NCBI GenBank assembly: GCA_914767715.1
Contig: OU612067.1
Location: 17,429,001 to 17,493,000, forward strand
From: Membranipora membranacea
Lineage: Eukaryota; Bryozoa; Gymnolaemata; Cheilostomatida; Membraniporidae
Direction of reading: 5' to 3'
DNA: 64,000 nucleotides
How positions within the stretch are numbered: position 1 is the first letter of the stretch; each line of letters opens with the position of its first letter. Positions 21,483 through 32,900 of the stretch are shown here, piece by piece. The position numbers and the translations under genes are program-made. Under the pieces are notes generated by a model that was given only the letters and a program-made list of their open reading frames with translations, had not been told where the DNA came from and ran no database searches.

Positions 21483-24400
21483 ATGGATAAACGCATCCTA
21501 CTCCTGGCTGCAGTGGTGGCACTATTCTGTTCTATAGCAGGTGAGGCTTGATAATGTTGTTGTTATAAATTTAATAGGTTGCAATGATAAGCTACTGTTT
21601 AGAATTGACCTGATTTATCATAAGTGGCAGGCCATAGAGGAATGTTTAGTAATTCACTTTCCCTATCAAAAAAACGTTACTTTTCATCAGCGGCAATAAC
21701 ATTATCATGTGATCAACGGGATAGTCAAATTGAGTACAAGTGAAGTAGTAGGCTAAAGCAATTGAGGTGATGGAACTCACAATTCCGCAAAGACATTGAA
21801 ATTGGCTGAATCCGAAATGTTGTGGCACATCAAACATCAAATCTTCGTAGAATTTAATACTAATGCGGGTCATGTAACTTTTTATGCTCATGCATTACTC
21901 AGCAAAACCAGACTTTATTGAATTTCTCTGTTCAACTACTATAACAGTAATGTTCTGATTGACAGTGGTTGAGGGTCGAGGAGGAAGAGGAGGCGGAGGG
22001 CGAGGAGGAGGTTCCCGTGGAGGATCAAGGGGTAGCACTAGTAGAGGCGGTACCAGCAGAAGCACCAGCAGAAGCACTAGCACTAGAGTCGGTAGCACTT
22101 TCAAAACAAGCAGTGGACGATCTTTTACGAGGTATGCCAGTTATGGAGCTGCGTTCGCTGTGGGATATCATATAGCTGGATATAGTCGCTACAGGACCAG
22201 ATACTACGGTACTCGGCACTACCGCGCAGGTACCATAAAGCTGTCATATTTATCTACCTGTATCACATTGAAAGGAATACAAGAATGTTTGAGAATGGTG
22301 CGGAATTAAATTTACATGCCAGAAGTCAGCATATACGATAACAAGAGACCATCCTGCCTGATAGAAGTGCAAAATTTTCAGCATGAGCATTGAGCATGTT
22401 GGCTGAAAAATCTGAAGTCTTCATCTAGAGGGTGGTTGGTCTTTTGTAGAACATTGTATCTTCAATGATTCAACGATGGCTACAACAAAAACAGTTGTAC
22501 GAGCCCAAAAACCCTGATGATAGAAGACTAAAAAAACAAGAACTTTCTTGGCCAGACAAATGTGACGTCAGTCTTTATTTTGCAGATCCAGATATTTGTT
22601 TCAATGAGAACCCAGGAAGCTTGGACAATGGCACCTACACTTCTTCACTTGGATACTTTGTATGCCCATATAAGGATAGCGATTCACCCAGTGATACTTA
22701 CTGCTGTGGAGACGCACTTAAACAGACATGCTGTGGATACTGGGCCGGGTAAGTGAGCTTATAACTATCCCATAATGCAGTTGATCAGGTATTAGACACT
22801 TTGCGCATGTGCACCAATCAATTCAGGTTGGTTATCTTTGTACCGTAGCGACTGAACTAATTCAAATGTGCTTGAGTTCTCATACTGAAAAGCCACAAAA
22901 CCCGAACTGGATAAGAGTTAGCTTCTATAGGAATGTTTGAATTAGGTCAATTGGGCCATTTTGTGGCATTGTCCCTATGGTGCAGAGAGACTCGTGTCAC
23001 AGAGTCGATGTGCAAGCAGTGTGGGTATAGATGCACTCACACCATAATTGTTAGTAATGTGAATAGTAAAGGACAACTCTCTTGCGGTGAGAGAAACGGA
23101 ACTATTATTCTATCAATTATTAACCTTCATCTGCTTTATTGAAGTCTGTTCTTGTTCCGCTACTCTAACAAGTTTTTTGGTTGTTATGGCTGGTGTGAAT
23201 GACTTCATTATGGGCATTGATTAATTGGCGATTATTAGATTTTGCTATCTCTTTCCTAACTTACGCTCTCACTCTCCCAGAACAACTGCCTATGGCCGCG
23301 GCTGCTTTCCCACCCACCACTAAGTGGTGGCTGTGGATTGGCGTTGGAAATTTTACATGTTAGCCAAGTTTAATCCATTTGCCTGCATTCAGAGTTGCTC
23401 CCTTTCACATCGGGAGCAACTTGGAATGCAGGCAAATGGACCAAACTTGGTCTAGAGAGATTGGCATATAAATGCTGATGGACGTAGCCAGAAATAATAA
23501 TCAGGAAGCAAAGCTTGGGGGATTTTTGTTTTTTTCTTATTTTTAGCCTTCATCCAGGCATAACCTTCTTGAATCAGTGTCATGATGTGTAAATAATGAT
23601 GAATAATGATAAGATATGGCGATAATTATGTGTATTGTTAGGTGATGCAAGCTTTAGTATCACCCATAGACATATAATTTAGTATTTATATGTTTCAAGC
23701 TTCGTCATGCTCAGTCTTGTGACTTGTATGATGTGACTTGTATTGATGTATTGCGATTACATGTTCGTAGGTATCCCTCCGCTTGCACAGAGAGAACAAG
23801 CTTGTCCTAACTCTGACTCATATTGTAAATAAATCCATTGGATGCCTCGTTCCACAATTGTCCACCTGTTTACCTTGCTCTTCAGGGCTAAAGAAGGCAA
23901 ACATTTGAGGGACTAGTAAATACTACCTGTTTTATAACTTTGATATGAGATGGCAACGGACAGAATATATAAGCCAACTAATTCCAGATTAATTTCCTGG
24001 GAAAACGCATGGGTCCCTTCCATCTGAGTAAATTAGCTGTATGAGCTTTCAACTAAATGAGGCACACTCAAAACTCTAGGCCTGCAGACAAAGAAGTCTT
24101 ATAAAGTAAACTAGACAGGCAGTGTTATGTGATACTGGTCCTAGTTTTGTTATCTCCTGCTTTCAACAGTTTTAATAGTATCCGCATAATATAATATAAT
24201 ATAATACCAGTCGTCATTCGGATGTCTCTGAATTTTGATCTCTCCACTTCATAATCTCGGCCCTCACCATAATAATATTAGCTGACATCATCACATATTT
24301 TATACTTTATTTTTGGTTACAGGAGCGGCAGGGCAGCAGGAGCGGTTATCGGTATAATCATAGGGGTTATAGTTCTCATAGTTGTTCTCGTCTGTATATG

Positions 24401-27181
24401 TAAATGCTGTTGTAAAAAGGATAGAGGACACGATGATCACACAGTCGATACATCTATGGCCGTGTATAATAAACCCCAACAGAATGGTGAGTACATTATG
24501 CTTCCAGTCTCCTTACCACTCCCACTTAGCCTTATACCAGCTTCTCCATTTTTGTTGTTTGTTTCCAAGAAAAACAACAAATTGGATTCGCTGATATAAG
24601 GCTACACTCAGTGGGCTTACCCTGATTGAGTATCAGCTCGACAATACTCGATTGGCCAGCATATAGGCTAGTATCGACTTCCTTTATATCAAGTGAATTT
24701 GCTGGAAATGACAAGTTCAACCTTTCACCAAGCTTGACTACTTTCACTACCGCAATGGCGAATGATTATGAAAGGCAGTGCAATCTGTGATGCTTTGAAT
24801 AGATAACTATTCATTAAATAGGTTATGACGTCCCCAAGTGTCACATTTATCTTGCTGTGTTTTGGTTGGAGTAAGTTGCAGCCACTGATATGTTAACAAC
24901 AGGGGTAACAACCGTGCCTTGCTCTTCAGAATTTAACTGATACCATTGATTACATTAGCCAGCTTTACTTTCATTGTGTACATAGTGGCGTTTAATCTGT
25001 GCTGACTCTATTAGAGAATAAAGAAATAATACTGAGTATACATAACCCTCTCTCACATGCTATCAGGGTGGATCAAGTTTGATCCAATTGGCTGCATTCC
25101 AGTTGCTCCCTTCCACTGGTCACGCCATATGCCTTTGCCTGCGGCGTGGCCAGTGCAGGGGGAGCAACTTTGAATGCAGCCAAATGGAGCAAACCTGGTC
25201 TACTATCAGGGCAACCCTGAGAGGGAAAGGACCCGTGTATGAAGATGTAAAGAAATAATGTGGCATTTGAATTTTTCAAAAAAACTGACTAACCAAGTTC
25301 CAGTTATCTAGGGCAACGCATTTGAAAGAGACCAAGTTCCCAGTGCTCAATGAAAGTTTTGAGACAAATTTATTGGCATAGATCACACTGCGTTGGGTGC
25401 ACATAGCTAAGGTTACTAATTGTAATTGTTCAGCTGTGGCATATTTTATGAAATAAGTGGAATTTGAATTTTGGAAACAGCCGCTTACCAAATTTTCACG
25501 TATTTGGAGCATCGCACTCGCATGTTACAAGGCTTACAGGGCTCAGTCAAATGTCTAAGATGATTTGTGTGTCACATTCCGTGTGGGCAGCACATAGATA
25601 AGGTTGTGAGACAGTTACAATGTTGTCAGGCTCAGAGGGCCTGATAAAATTTATCTCTCAAACATATGAGACCTCGTTGGATGCGTGCAGTTTGCATACA
25701 ATAACTCAAAAAACATCTCCTAACAGAGGAACAAGGACATGACATGACCTGGCATATAATGTCACAACATCAGCAGCACACAATCGAGAAATTTTATTTG
25801 TTGACTGAATATATCAATCAATCAATTTCAAAGCTCAGTAATCTGTGGGATGTTTAATTTGTTTTTGATGATAAGTTATTTCTTTTGTTGTTTCAGATCC
25901 ACCTATGCCTCAGCCAGATTATCAACCTCCAGGTTATGAAGCAGCAACTGCAGGGACTCCATATCCGCTCAACCCTGGAAATCCTGCTGGTGGACCAGGC
26001 TATCCCCCTGCTCAAGGATATCCCCCTGCTCAAGGCTATCCACCAGCTCCGGGCTACCCACCAGCTCAAGCTTACCCACCAGCTGCTGGCAATCCAGGCT
26101 ACCCAACAGCTCAAAGCTATCCACCCGGACCAGGTTATCCTCCTTCAAAAGAAGCTGGTGAGTTACAAGCTCAACTAAGCTGAGCTGAAATAAGGTGCTA
26201 CTAGACCAAGTTTGGTCCATTTGCCTGCATTCCAGCTGCTCCCGTCCACTGCAGCGTGACCAGTGGAGTGGAAGCAACCCGAACGAACGCAGGCAAATGG
26301 ACCAAACTTGGTCTAGGTGGTACTGATAGAGCCTTGTCACGCGGCTACAAAAAAAATTTTCATGCCATAAGGCTCGTAAGTGACATCTAGTAAGCCTCCG
26401 GCATAAGAAGGTTAGTCATGGCCATAGAGCTGTGAAATGACTCAGCATATTCTGTAAATACATTTTTGTGTCCTGGAGGTAGGCCTATTCACTTATAATC
26501 TTTTGTATAAATACCCATAATTTATGACATCGGAGCTTTTGCAATTCAGCATATCTATTCATATAGTATGACCAAGTATTTATAGTCTTTGCTATGACTT
26601 TGTAATTTCTCCCTTCACTCTAGCTATGATTGATTGAGTTCTCAAGGTTGTTTATGCTTGGACTAGAAAATGTTTTCCAGATTAAAATGGCCGAGCAAAA
26701 GTATCATTCATGTCTGATGATCTTTTGCGACTTTCTAGTTGAAATTCTGATTCCAAGAAAGTGTGCAGCTGCACATTTTGCAAGTCTGCTGAGTTTATGC
26801 CCTTGTTGGATTTCAGCCGAATTTGACTAATTTTGCAGTTGGCCTTGGAATCATCTGGACATAAATACATCAAGACCAAGACTAAACTAAAATTTCCAAG
26901 ACTACCAGTACTTTGATCTAGTTTGATCCTGTTCTCCTGCATTCAGGTTTGCTCCTCTTCCACTGATAAGCTGCCACCAATCAGTTGGGGGAAGCAACTT
27001 TAAATGCTGGCAAACTGGATACAACCTTACTACATAGCCGAGGCCAACTGCAGTGCAGTTTGTATGGCTCGTCAAGGCCTGGACAACTAACACAAAATGC
27101 GACATGAATCATAATATCTAATGAAAATATTAAATTTATATATATTTTATCATTTCAGAAGCTTCAGCTCCCACTTATTAG
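21483..27181 (+). CDS. Shisa/CX-like type I membrane protein with RGG ectodomain and PPxY tail
   Basis: Six coding exons: 21483-21540, 21966-22229, 22586-22748, 24323-24486, 25897-26157, 27159-27181. GT-AG ends throughout; total 933 nt, giving 310 residues. A 5' UTR exon probably ends at 20856 (GAGAAG|GTAAGT). Order: signal peptide 1-19 (ILLLAAVVALFCSIA); Arg/Gly then Ser/Thr/Arg-rich region 21-70 (GGRGGGGRGGGSRGGSRG); hydrophobic, Tyr-rich patch 75-105 (YASYGAAFAVGYHIAGYS); cysteine domain 108-162 with C, C, CC, CC spacing ending CCGYWAG; TM 167-188 (AVIGIIIGVIVLIVVLVCIC) followed by KCCCKK, likely palmitoylated; Pro/Tyr-rich tail with QPPGYE (a PPxY WW-ligand) and about six GYPPAQ-type repeats; C-terminus SAPTY. 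Shisa/CX relatives regulate trafficking of receptors and ubiquitin ligases of the Nedd4 class. AATAAA at 27718. The Shisa family is inferred from architecture and the paired-cysteine pattern. Confidence 0.85.
23363..23456. mobile_element. MITE, AAGTTTGATCC/TGCCTGCATTC family, complete
   Basis: An inverted repeat with arms CCAAGTTTAATCCATTTGCC and its complement, followed inward by GCATTC and GTTGCTCCC; the arms meet near 23405-23412. It lies in an intron of the Shisa-like gene, is about 94 bp long, and has no coding capacity. Confidence 0.85.
25071..25204. mobile_element. MITE, same family, complete
   Basis: The left arm GGATCAAGTTTGATCCAATT and right arm ending CAAACCTGGTCTA are inverted. 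The internal CACTGGTCACGCC / GGCGTGGCCAGTG stem is also paired. Intronic in the Shisa-like gene. Confidence 0.85.
25897..26157 (+). repeat. Coding Pro-Tyr repeat in the Shisa-like tail
   Basis: Six to seven imperfect units of the form GYPPAQ/GYPPAP/AYPPAA encoded between about 25990 and 26140, inside one exon. This resembles the PGYPP repeats of synaptophysin-, annexin- and rhodopsin-like tails that form disordered, self-associating regions. Confidence 0.85.
26203..26317. mobile_element. MITE, same family, near-perfect ends
   Basis: Ends TAGACCAAGTTTGGTCCATT and its exact complement, with an inner CTGCTCCCGTCCACT / AGTGGAGTGGAAGCA stem. Arm identity is the highest of the family in this window, so it may be the most recent insertion. 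Intronic in the Shisa-like gene. Confidence 0.9.
26914..27033. mobile_element. MITE, same family, diverged
   Basis: Left end GATCTAGTTTGATCCTG with CCTGCATTCAGG and TTTGCTCC; right end GGGAAGCAACTTTAAATGC and CAAACTGGATACAACCTT. Arms partly decayed. It lies about 125 bases before the last exon of the Shisa-like gene. Confidence 0.75.
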
Positions 27182-29854
27182 ACTCAGAAATTTTATCACA
27201 GCAACTACGATGGAGATTATCATAGAGACACATATCTATACTGATGTAACTTCGAAGCAAGCTTATGGAGTAACTTTATACATCGCCATTCTTAGGATAT
27301 TTTTATATCCTTCTCATTCTTAAGTTGCCATATTTTACTGGCAAAAATCTTTGTGGTGATTATCTGACCTGTGACCCAGGCCTTTTTTTTCGACATACTC
27401 TGTCCTAATATCATATCATATGTCTTAATATATTCCACTATTAACAATATCAATTAGTAACATGTATACATGATTCCTCCTCGATAATATCATGTGCAAA
27501 ATAATTTCGTAATTATTAGCATTTGTCTTCTCTCGTCTAATGAGAAGACAAATGATAACAGTTGACGGTTGGTTTTCACAATCATAGGTTATAACAGATC
27601 TGTACTAAACTTCATCATATCAGTTCAGGAATGATTGCCATTACATAAACATTATAACATATTGTACAGCTTATCAACTTTTTAGTATTTTTTGTTTTTT
27701 ACCGTATTATTGTTACAAATAAATGAATACAGACTGAAAACGTTAAATACACACCGATTAGATTGTATATGCATTACACAGGAATACAGTGCCTTGAGAA
27801 AAGAAGAGTTTATGATATTTTTGTGTAAGTGATAAATAATGGTGTTGTCTAGCAGGCCCACCTGCAGTCGTATCCCATGAGTGTTTGTGATTGAGGCTGA
27901 CACCCATAGACAGGTACCCCTTTGGTTCTGACAGCCTGACACTGAGAGGGTAAAAGTATGCTGTGTTGATTAAGGTGACCTGTTGTGAGCGGTCAGAGAC
28001 CATAGTACTTTTCTGGCTTCATTAGATCTTTTGAACAAGATTGTTGATCTAATTAATGCTGTCTTTGTTTTTATTCATCTAAGAAGTGTGCAGAGGACAA
28101 TCAATGTGTTTAAAAATCAATAAGTATTATCATGTCTACATTTTTTAATCAATGTGACAGTTTGATTTAGGTATTGTTTAACATTTTTTTAATTACTGCT
28201 AAGATGTTGTTAAACCTTTGTAACACCACTTCTTCCGGAAAGTCGAGATAGAATTGAAAATTAATTCCATTGGGATCGAAGAAGGTAAGAAAAACTGTAC
28301 GCAATGTCTAGGCATGGTCTAGCCATGATTAGTGTACTATTCATTCTCTTTACTTTACATTTTTACATTTTTATTTGCATTCTTATTTTACTTTTTTACT
28401 TTTCTACATTTTTACTCTACACTTTACTTTTGTAACAGGTAATTTTTTGTTTTCGAGGAAATATAGTATCAGCTCTAACTTTATTTTGATTTTGATTTCT
28501 GTTGAAAGACAAAAGTCCATTAATTTTTGGACACCAAATTTTGTGCAAAAATTTTTGTCCATTAATTTTTGGACACAATCCTCCCTGCTCTGACTCAAGG
28601 AGTGGCAGAGTGGAGTAGCGGTTGGGACTCGAGCTTGTCGAACTGAGAGTTGCAGGTTCGAATCTCAGTCACTACTCATGCTGCTAATGAAGGTGAGCTC
28701 TTCATTAATTACTCAAGCTTGCTCACCCTTACAATGTACAAGGGTGCGTTAAATAGATAAGCTGATCTTAATTCTCATTCTGATTCCTCCCTCCCTGAAA
28801 GGGGCAGGGAATAGCAATAAAATGTATATAATATTACATAATTATAAAACTGGAATACAAGGATTCAGCTGGTTGTCAATTAGTGTTGGGGCATCGGATG
28901 TTTTATTTGTCGAAACTCTCACACGGAATGTGCATGAATGAACTTATGGATTACATAAATATTATATTATTAATTAAATTGTTAAATCTCCCTTGAATAA
29001 ATTTGAAATTTTGATACGGTATTGATTTAGCTTAAAGTAGCTGATAATGTGATCGATGCCTGAGTAGGCTGCGCTTATAAGACACAAGTGTAAATCAATC
29101 ACATATGACGTGACAGTATTCTGGTGTTGAGGTGTGATGTGTGAAGTACAAAGCAGTACAAAGCAGACGTGGGTAAACTTTTAATCATTTTTCATTTAAA
29201 TCTGATCAAATTGAAGTCCGGATCTGGACCTGGGTTGTTGTTCAAGTATTATAGGTTTCACGCGCATATTATGTTTCATTGGAACATAGAAACTTGGTAA
29301 ATTATAGTAAGGTCAATTTTTGAAAGCAAATAAATTTTGAAGTTTGAACAGTTCGTTATGTCCATTCACACAATACACCTAGCCTAGTCACGTGCCGAAT
29401 AAAATATGGTAGCGTGACACCTCTGAGAACATCATAGGCATTAATAAATACTTATCATAATCTTGTTAAATATTTATAAGGAAAATGTTAATGTTATTAG
29501 TCTAGTTGTTAATATTAATATATATATAAAGTATTTTAATGGAGGATATATTCCTGGGCTACCAATAGAACTACTTACACTGCTGGTAATGTGACATAAA
29601 AAGGAGCAAGACCTGCTTTACTTTGCCATTTGTTCGCTGCTTAGGGTCGCGATGAGCATTTGCAGCTGTGTTAAGAAATTTTCGGAATATGTATCATCTC
29701 AAAAATGATATTCTCTGTCGATATCTATATTGTTGAATATAGTCTATATTGTCTTTAACTCCTTGGTTGAAGTCACAATCACTCTTGCCTTTGTTAGTTG
29801 TCGCTACAAAAGCAACAAAGTTATTAAAATCTTATTGTGTATATTCGTTTACAG
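27182..29854. other. Intergenic region between the Shisa-like and DUF4239-like genes
   Basis: Includes the Shisa-like 3' UTR (AATAAA at 27718), a short GAGAAGAC hairpin at about 27520-27550, a local duplication of TCCATTAATTTTTGGACAC at 28515-28577, and a tRNA-like SINE at 28601. No coding gene is supported. A 5' UTR exon of the next gene probably starts at 29855 after the acceptor cgtttacag. Confidence 0.5.
28601..28685 (+). mobile_element. tRNA-derived SINE-like element
   Basis: Has an A-box-like GTGGCAGAGTGG and a B-box GGTTCGAATCTC about 45 bases apart, as in Ser/Leu-type tRNA heads. The anticodon arm is poorly paired, so it is read as a SINE head. Confidence 0.6.
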
Positions 29855-29987
29855 AGGTGACTGATAATTGGTGGTAGTGACTTCACCAGCACATCACAGA
29901 GGAAATCTGACTGTGACCTCTGAACTGAGTCGACAGCTTTCTCCCTACATTTGCTACTTACACTTGCTACTGCTATATTCTGAATAA

Positions 29988-32900
29988 ATGGCATCGGCAC
30001 CAGCTGCCGAGCCCACACCAGAATCTGACAACACTCCGACCAGTGAGCCATCTGGAGAGCCGGAGCCTGAGAATACTCCGACAAGTGAGCCATCGCTTAG
30101 AGAGCCGGAGCCTTTAGCGGAGAGCCTGGTTACCCCGGCTCAGGATATACTCATACCAACTGCACTTCTCTGTCTGCTCATTATTGCTGGTGAGTGGTTT
30201 TGTTCTAAAGTTAAATTCAATTTTGGATTCACTCAATGCCAACATTGAACCCTAAAAGGATGGACACCAATAATTTGTGTTTGATAACAATCTATGGGGA
30301 TGAAGAGAGAGACAATTTTAAATGAGTTTGCGATTTTCTTGATATGAATCTTGATGATTTTAATTCAGAGACAAATTGAAAGCGCCTGATCTCGACGAGC
30401 CAAGTAAATTAAAAGTTGATTTTATATATAGAACCTTTTTTGATTATCATTTCTGTATAATTGTGAGCTCAGTAAACCGAGAGATAGCATATCCATTTTG
30501 TTCTTGTCTGTAATATAACAACCATTTCTTTCAAGGTTTGGTCTTTCTTCTGGTAAAGAGACGATGCAAATCGAAGAAAATAGAATCATCCCCCTTTAGT
30601 CTGAGCTCCGCTTCCCTTAGGAGTGTCTTTCCTGCCAAGGTTGACAATGAAGCAGGAGCATTTGGATCAGTCGCAGATGATGATTTTCTCACGACTGAAG
30701 ACAGAAAAGTGTGCAAAGGGTTCCATCAGTTTTATAATACCGCCGCAGGTAAAACGTCTTATAAAAAAATCATCATGAGTGAGAATAATATTTACATTGG
30801 GTTCATTTGGATATCTGATTTAAAAAATGAATTGACAAGAATTCCTTTGATTGTGTTGCTCTACACGTTCCTCTCTCTTTCCTCACAGAAAATATTGGCA
30901 CATTTCTGACCACTATACATTTCTATAACACTCTCATAGCATTGAGAAGACATCGACTCTAATCATTGTTACAGAGATGCCCATAATGTGGGCTGATTTC
31001 ATGGTGGCAAACAGTTCACCGATGTACATTTAACCAACAAAACAATTATTGCTAATCAAAATTTGTCCAAAAAAAGTCTACATCAATGGAAGCAATATTT
31101 AACCATTTCAGGCTGTACAAACCAACAAGAACAAGTAAATAGTATGACTTCAGTGAAGTCGAGGTTCCATTTTGATATACTTCCTTGCTCCAAGGGATAG
31201 TAATAGGGAAAGGGATAGGAATTAACTCAAACCTATCTGTGTTTTACAGATTTGGCGTCGATAGCTGCTCCTGGTCTCATATCGATAGTTCAGGCTCCAG
31301 TGGTGCTGTTTTGTTACCCACAACTGGTGACACTGATGTGGCCTGCAGCGGACACTCCACCTAATGTCAATGATGCAATAGCCTGTTTTCTTACGCCCGC
31401 AGGTATTTAAAATGAGGTTCACAAGTTTGACATTTGATTTACGTGCTTCAGTAGAAGTCAATTGTGATCCTACTTTCGGTGTTGCCTTTCTTATCTGTGT
31501 TTTTTTAATTCTGAAAACGCCATTCAGATCAGATGAGCTGTAAATAAATTTAAACACCCCATTATCTTGTCATTTATAACTTACGTAAAATATAATATAA
31601 AGTGGTAAACAATCACCGCATTCTTTTTCCACACATCTCCTTTCTCAGGTCTAGTATATGCCACTGTGTTTGCATCAGCGTTCACCTCCGCCTCGGACAA
31701 GCTGGGTGATTTACAGGCAAAACTAAGGGATAAAGTCACCAAGCTAGATCTAATTTACTGTCTCACTGATCAGATTGACATTCCGGCTGTAAAACAGCTT
31801 GAGATTGTGAAGGTATGTCCATCTGTTTTAATCATGCAGTTTGCATTTGGATAATAGAGAGTATTAATCTCACATCTATGTATAACAATTATGGTACCTA
31901 TTTAAGCTGTATTAACTGTAGATTTTTTGGACATCTCCGTCAGATGTTTTTCCATCCGGTTTTTGGTTTAATAAGCAATCACATGTAGCAACAAAATCTT
32001 AATTTTGTGACCATGTTACAAAATTCAGGTTTTTGGATGTTCCAAAGGTCAGACCAAAGAATCTTATTGGTAAATCTGATCGGCAATCTGCAGTGTAGTG
32101 TGAATGCAGCTTTAGACTTTAGACTAGCAATTATCAACAACCACTGTCTGTGTGAACTTCTTATATCATCAGTTTAAAAAAATGTTACTGCTTTTTGATT
32201 TCTATAGGCAGTGAAGTCAGAAACCATCAACGTTATGTCAGAGCTTCAAGGTCTCAGCAAAAGTGAACCCATCACTAAAGGCGGACCAAAAGGTAAATAT
32301 TACCGGGGATTATACCACTTGAAGCTCTTACAAAGCACTTCATACTTAACTATTACTATCATAAGCAAAGTTAATCTATGAGACAAATGTTGATTATTAA
32401 TTGAGAGGTAGACTGACTTATTGATGGAAGACAATCTAATAAATTATTAAAAATCACAATAATTACATAATAACAAATAATAGATAGTTTTTTGTGACTG
32501 AAATATGAGATACATATCAGGCCGTAGTTCGAGGGGAGGCAGGGACGCTCTGCCACCCCTAGAATGCCCAATAGAGTGGCCTTAAAATGCTGTAATTGAC
32601 TCTTCCATGTCAGAATCAGCTCATTTGGGGCTTGAATTTGCTATTACTACCATTAAAACACTGTATTGGCTAACCCCAGACTCCACAGGAGGGGCTTACA
32701 ATAGCCAACCTGGGGCCACTTCACACCCTCAAAGTCTTTGCGCCTCCCCTAAGATTTTTCCTAAACTACGCCCGACATGTAGTTATCTGGTTGAAACAAA
32801 GGTTAGCAACATCGGTCAATATTTGTTCCATTCCAATATAATTAGTTTTATAATCAGTTGTATATATTTATGGATTTAGTTGTAGCTAAGTGCTAAAAGA

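Noticed and set aside
21895-22219. Antisense and alternate-frame ORFs (Leu/Pro-rich and Glu-rich) over the RGG exon
   Set aside because: They are shadows of the low-complexity Gly/Arg coding exon of the Shisa-like gene.
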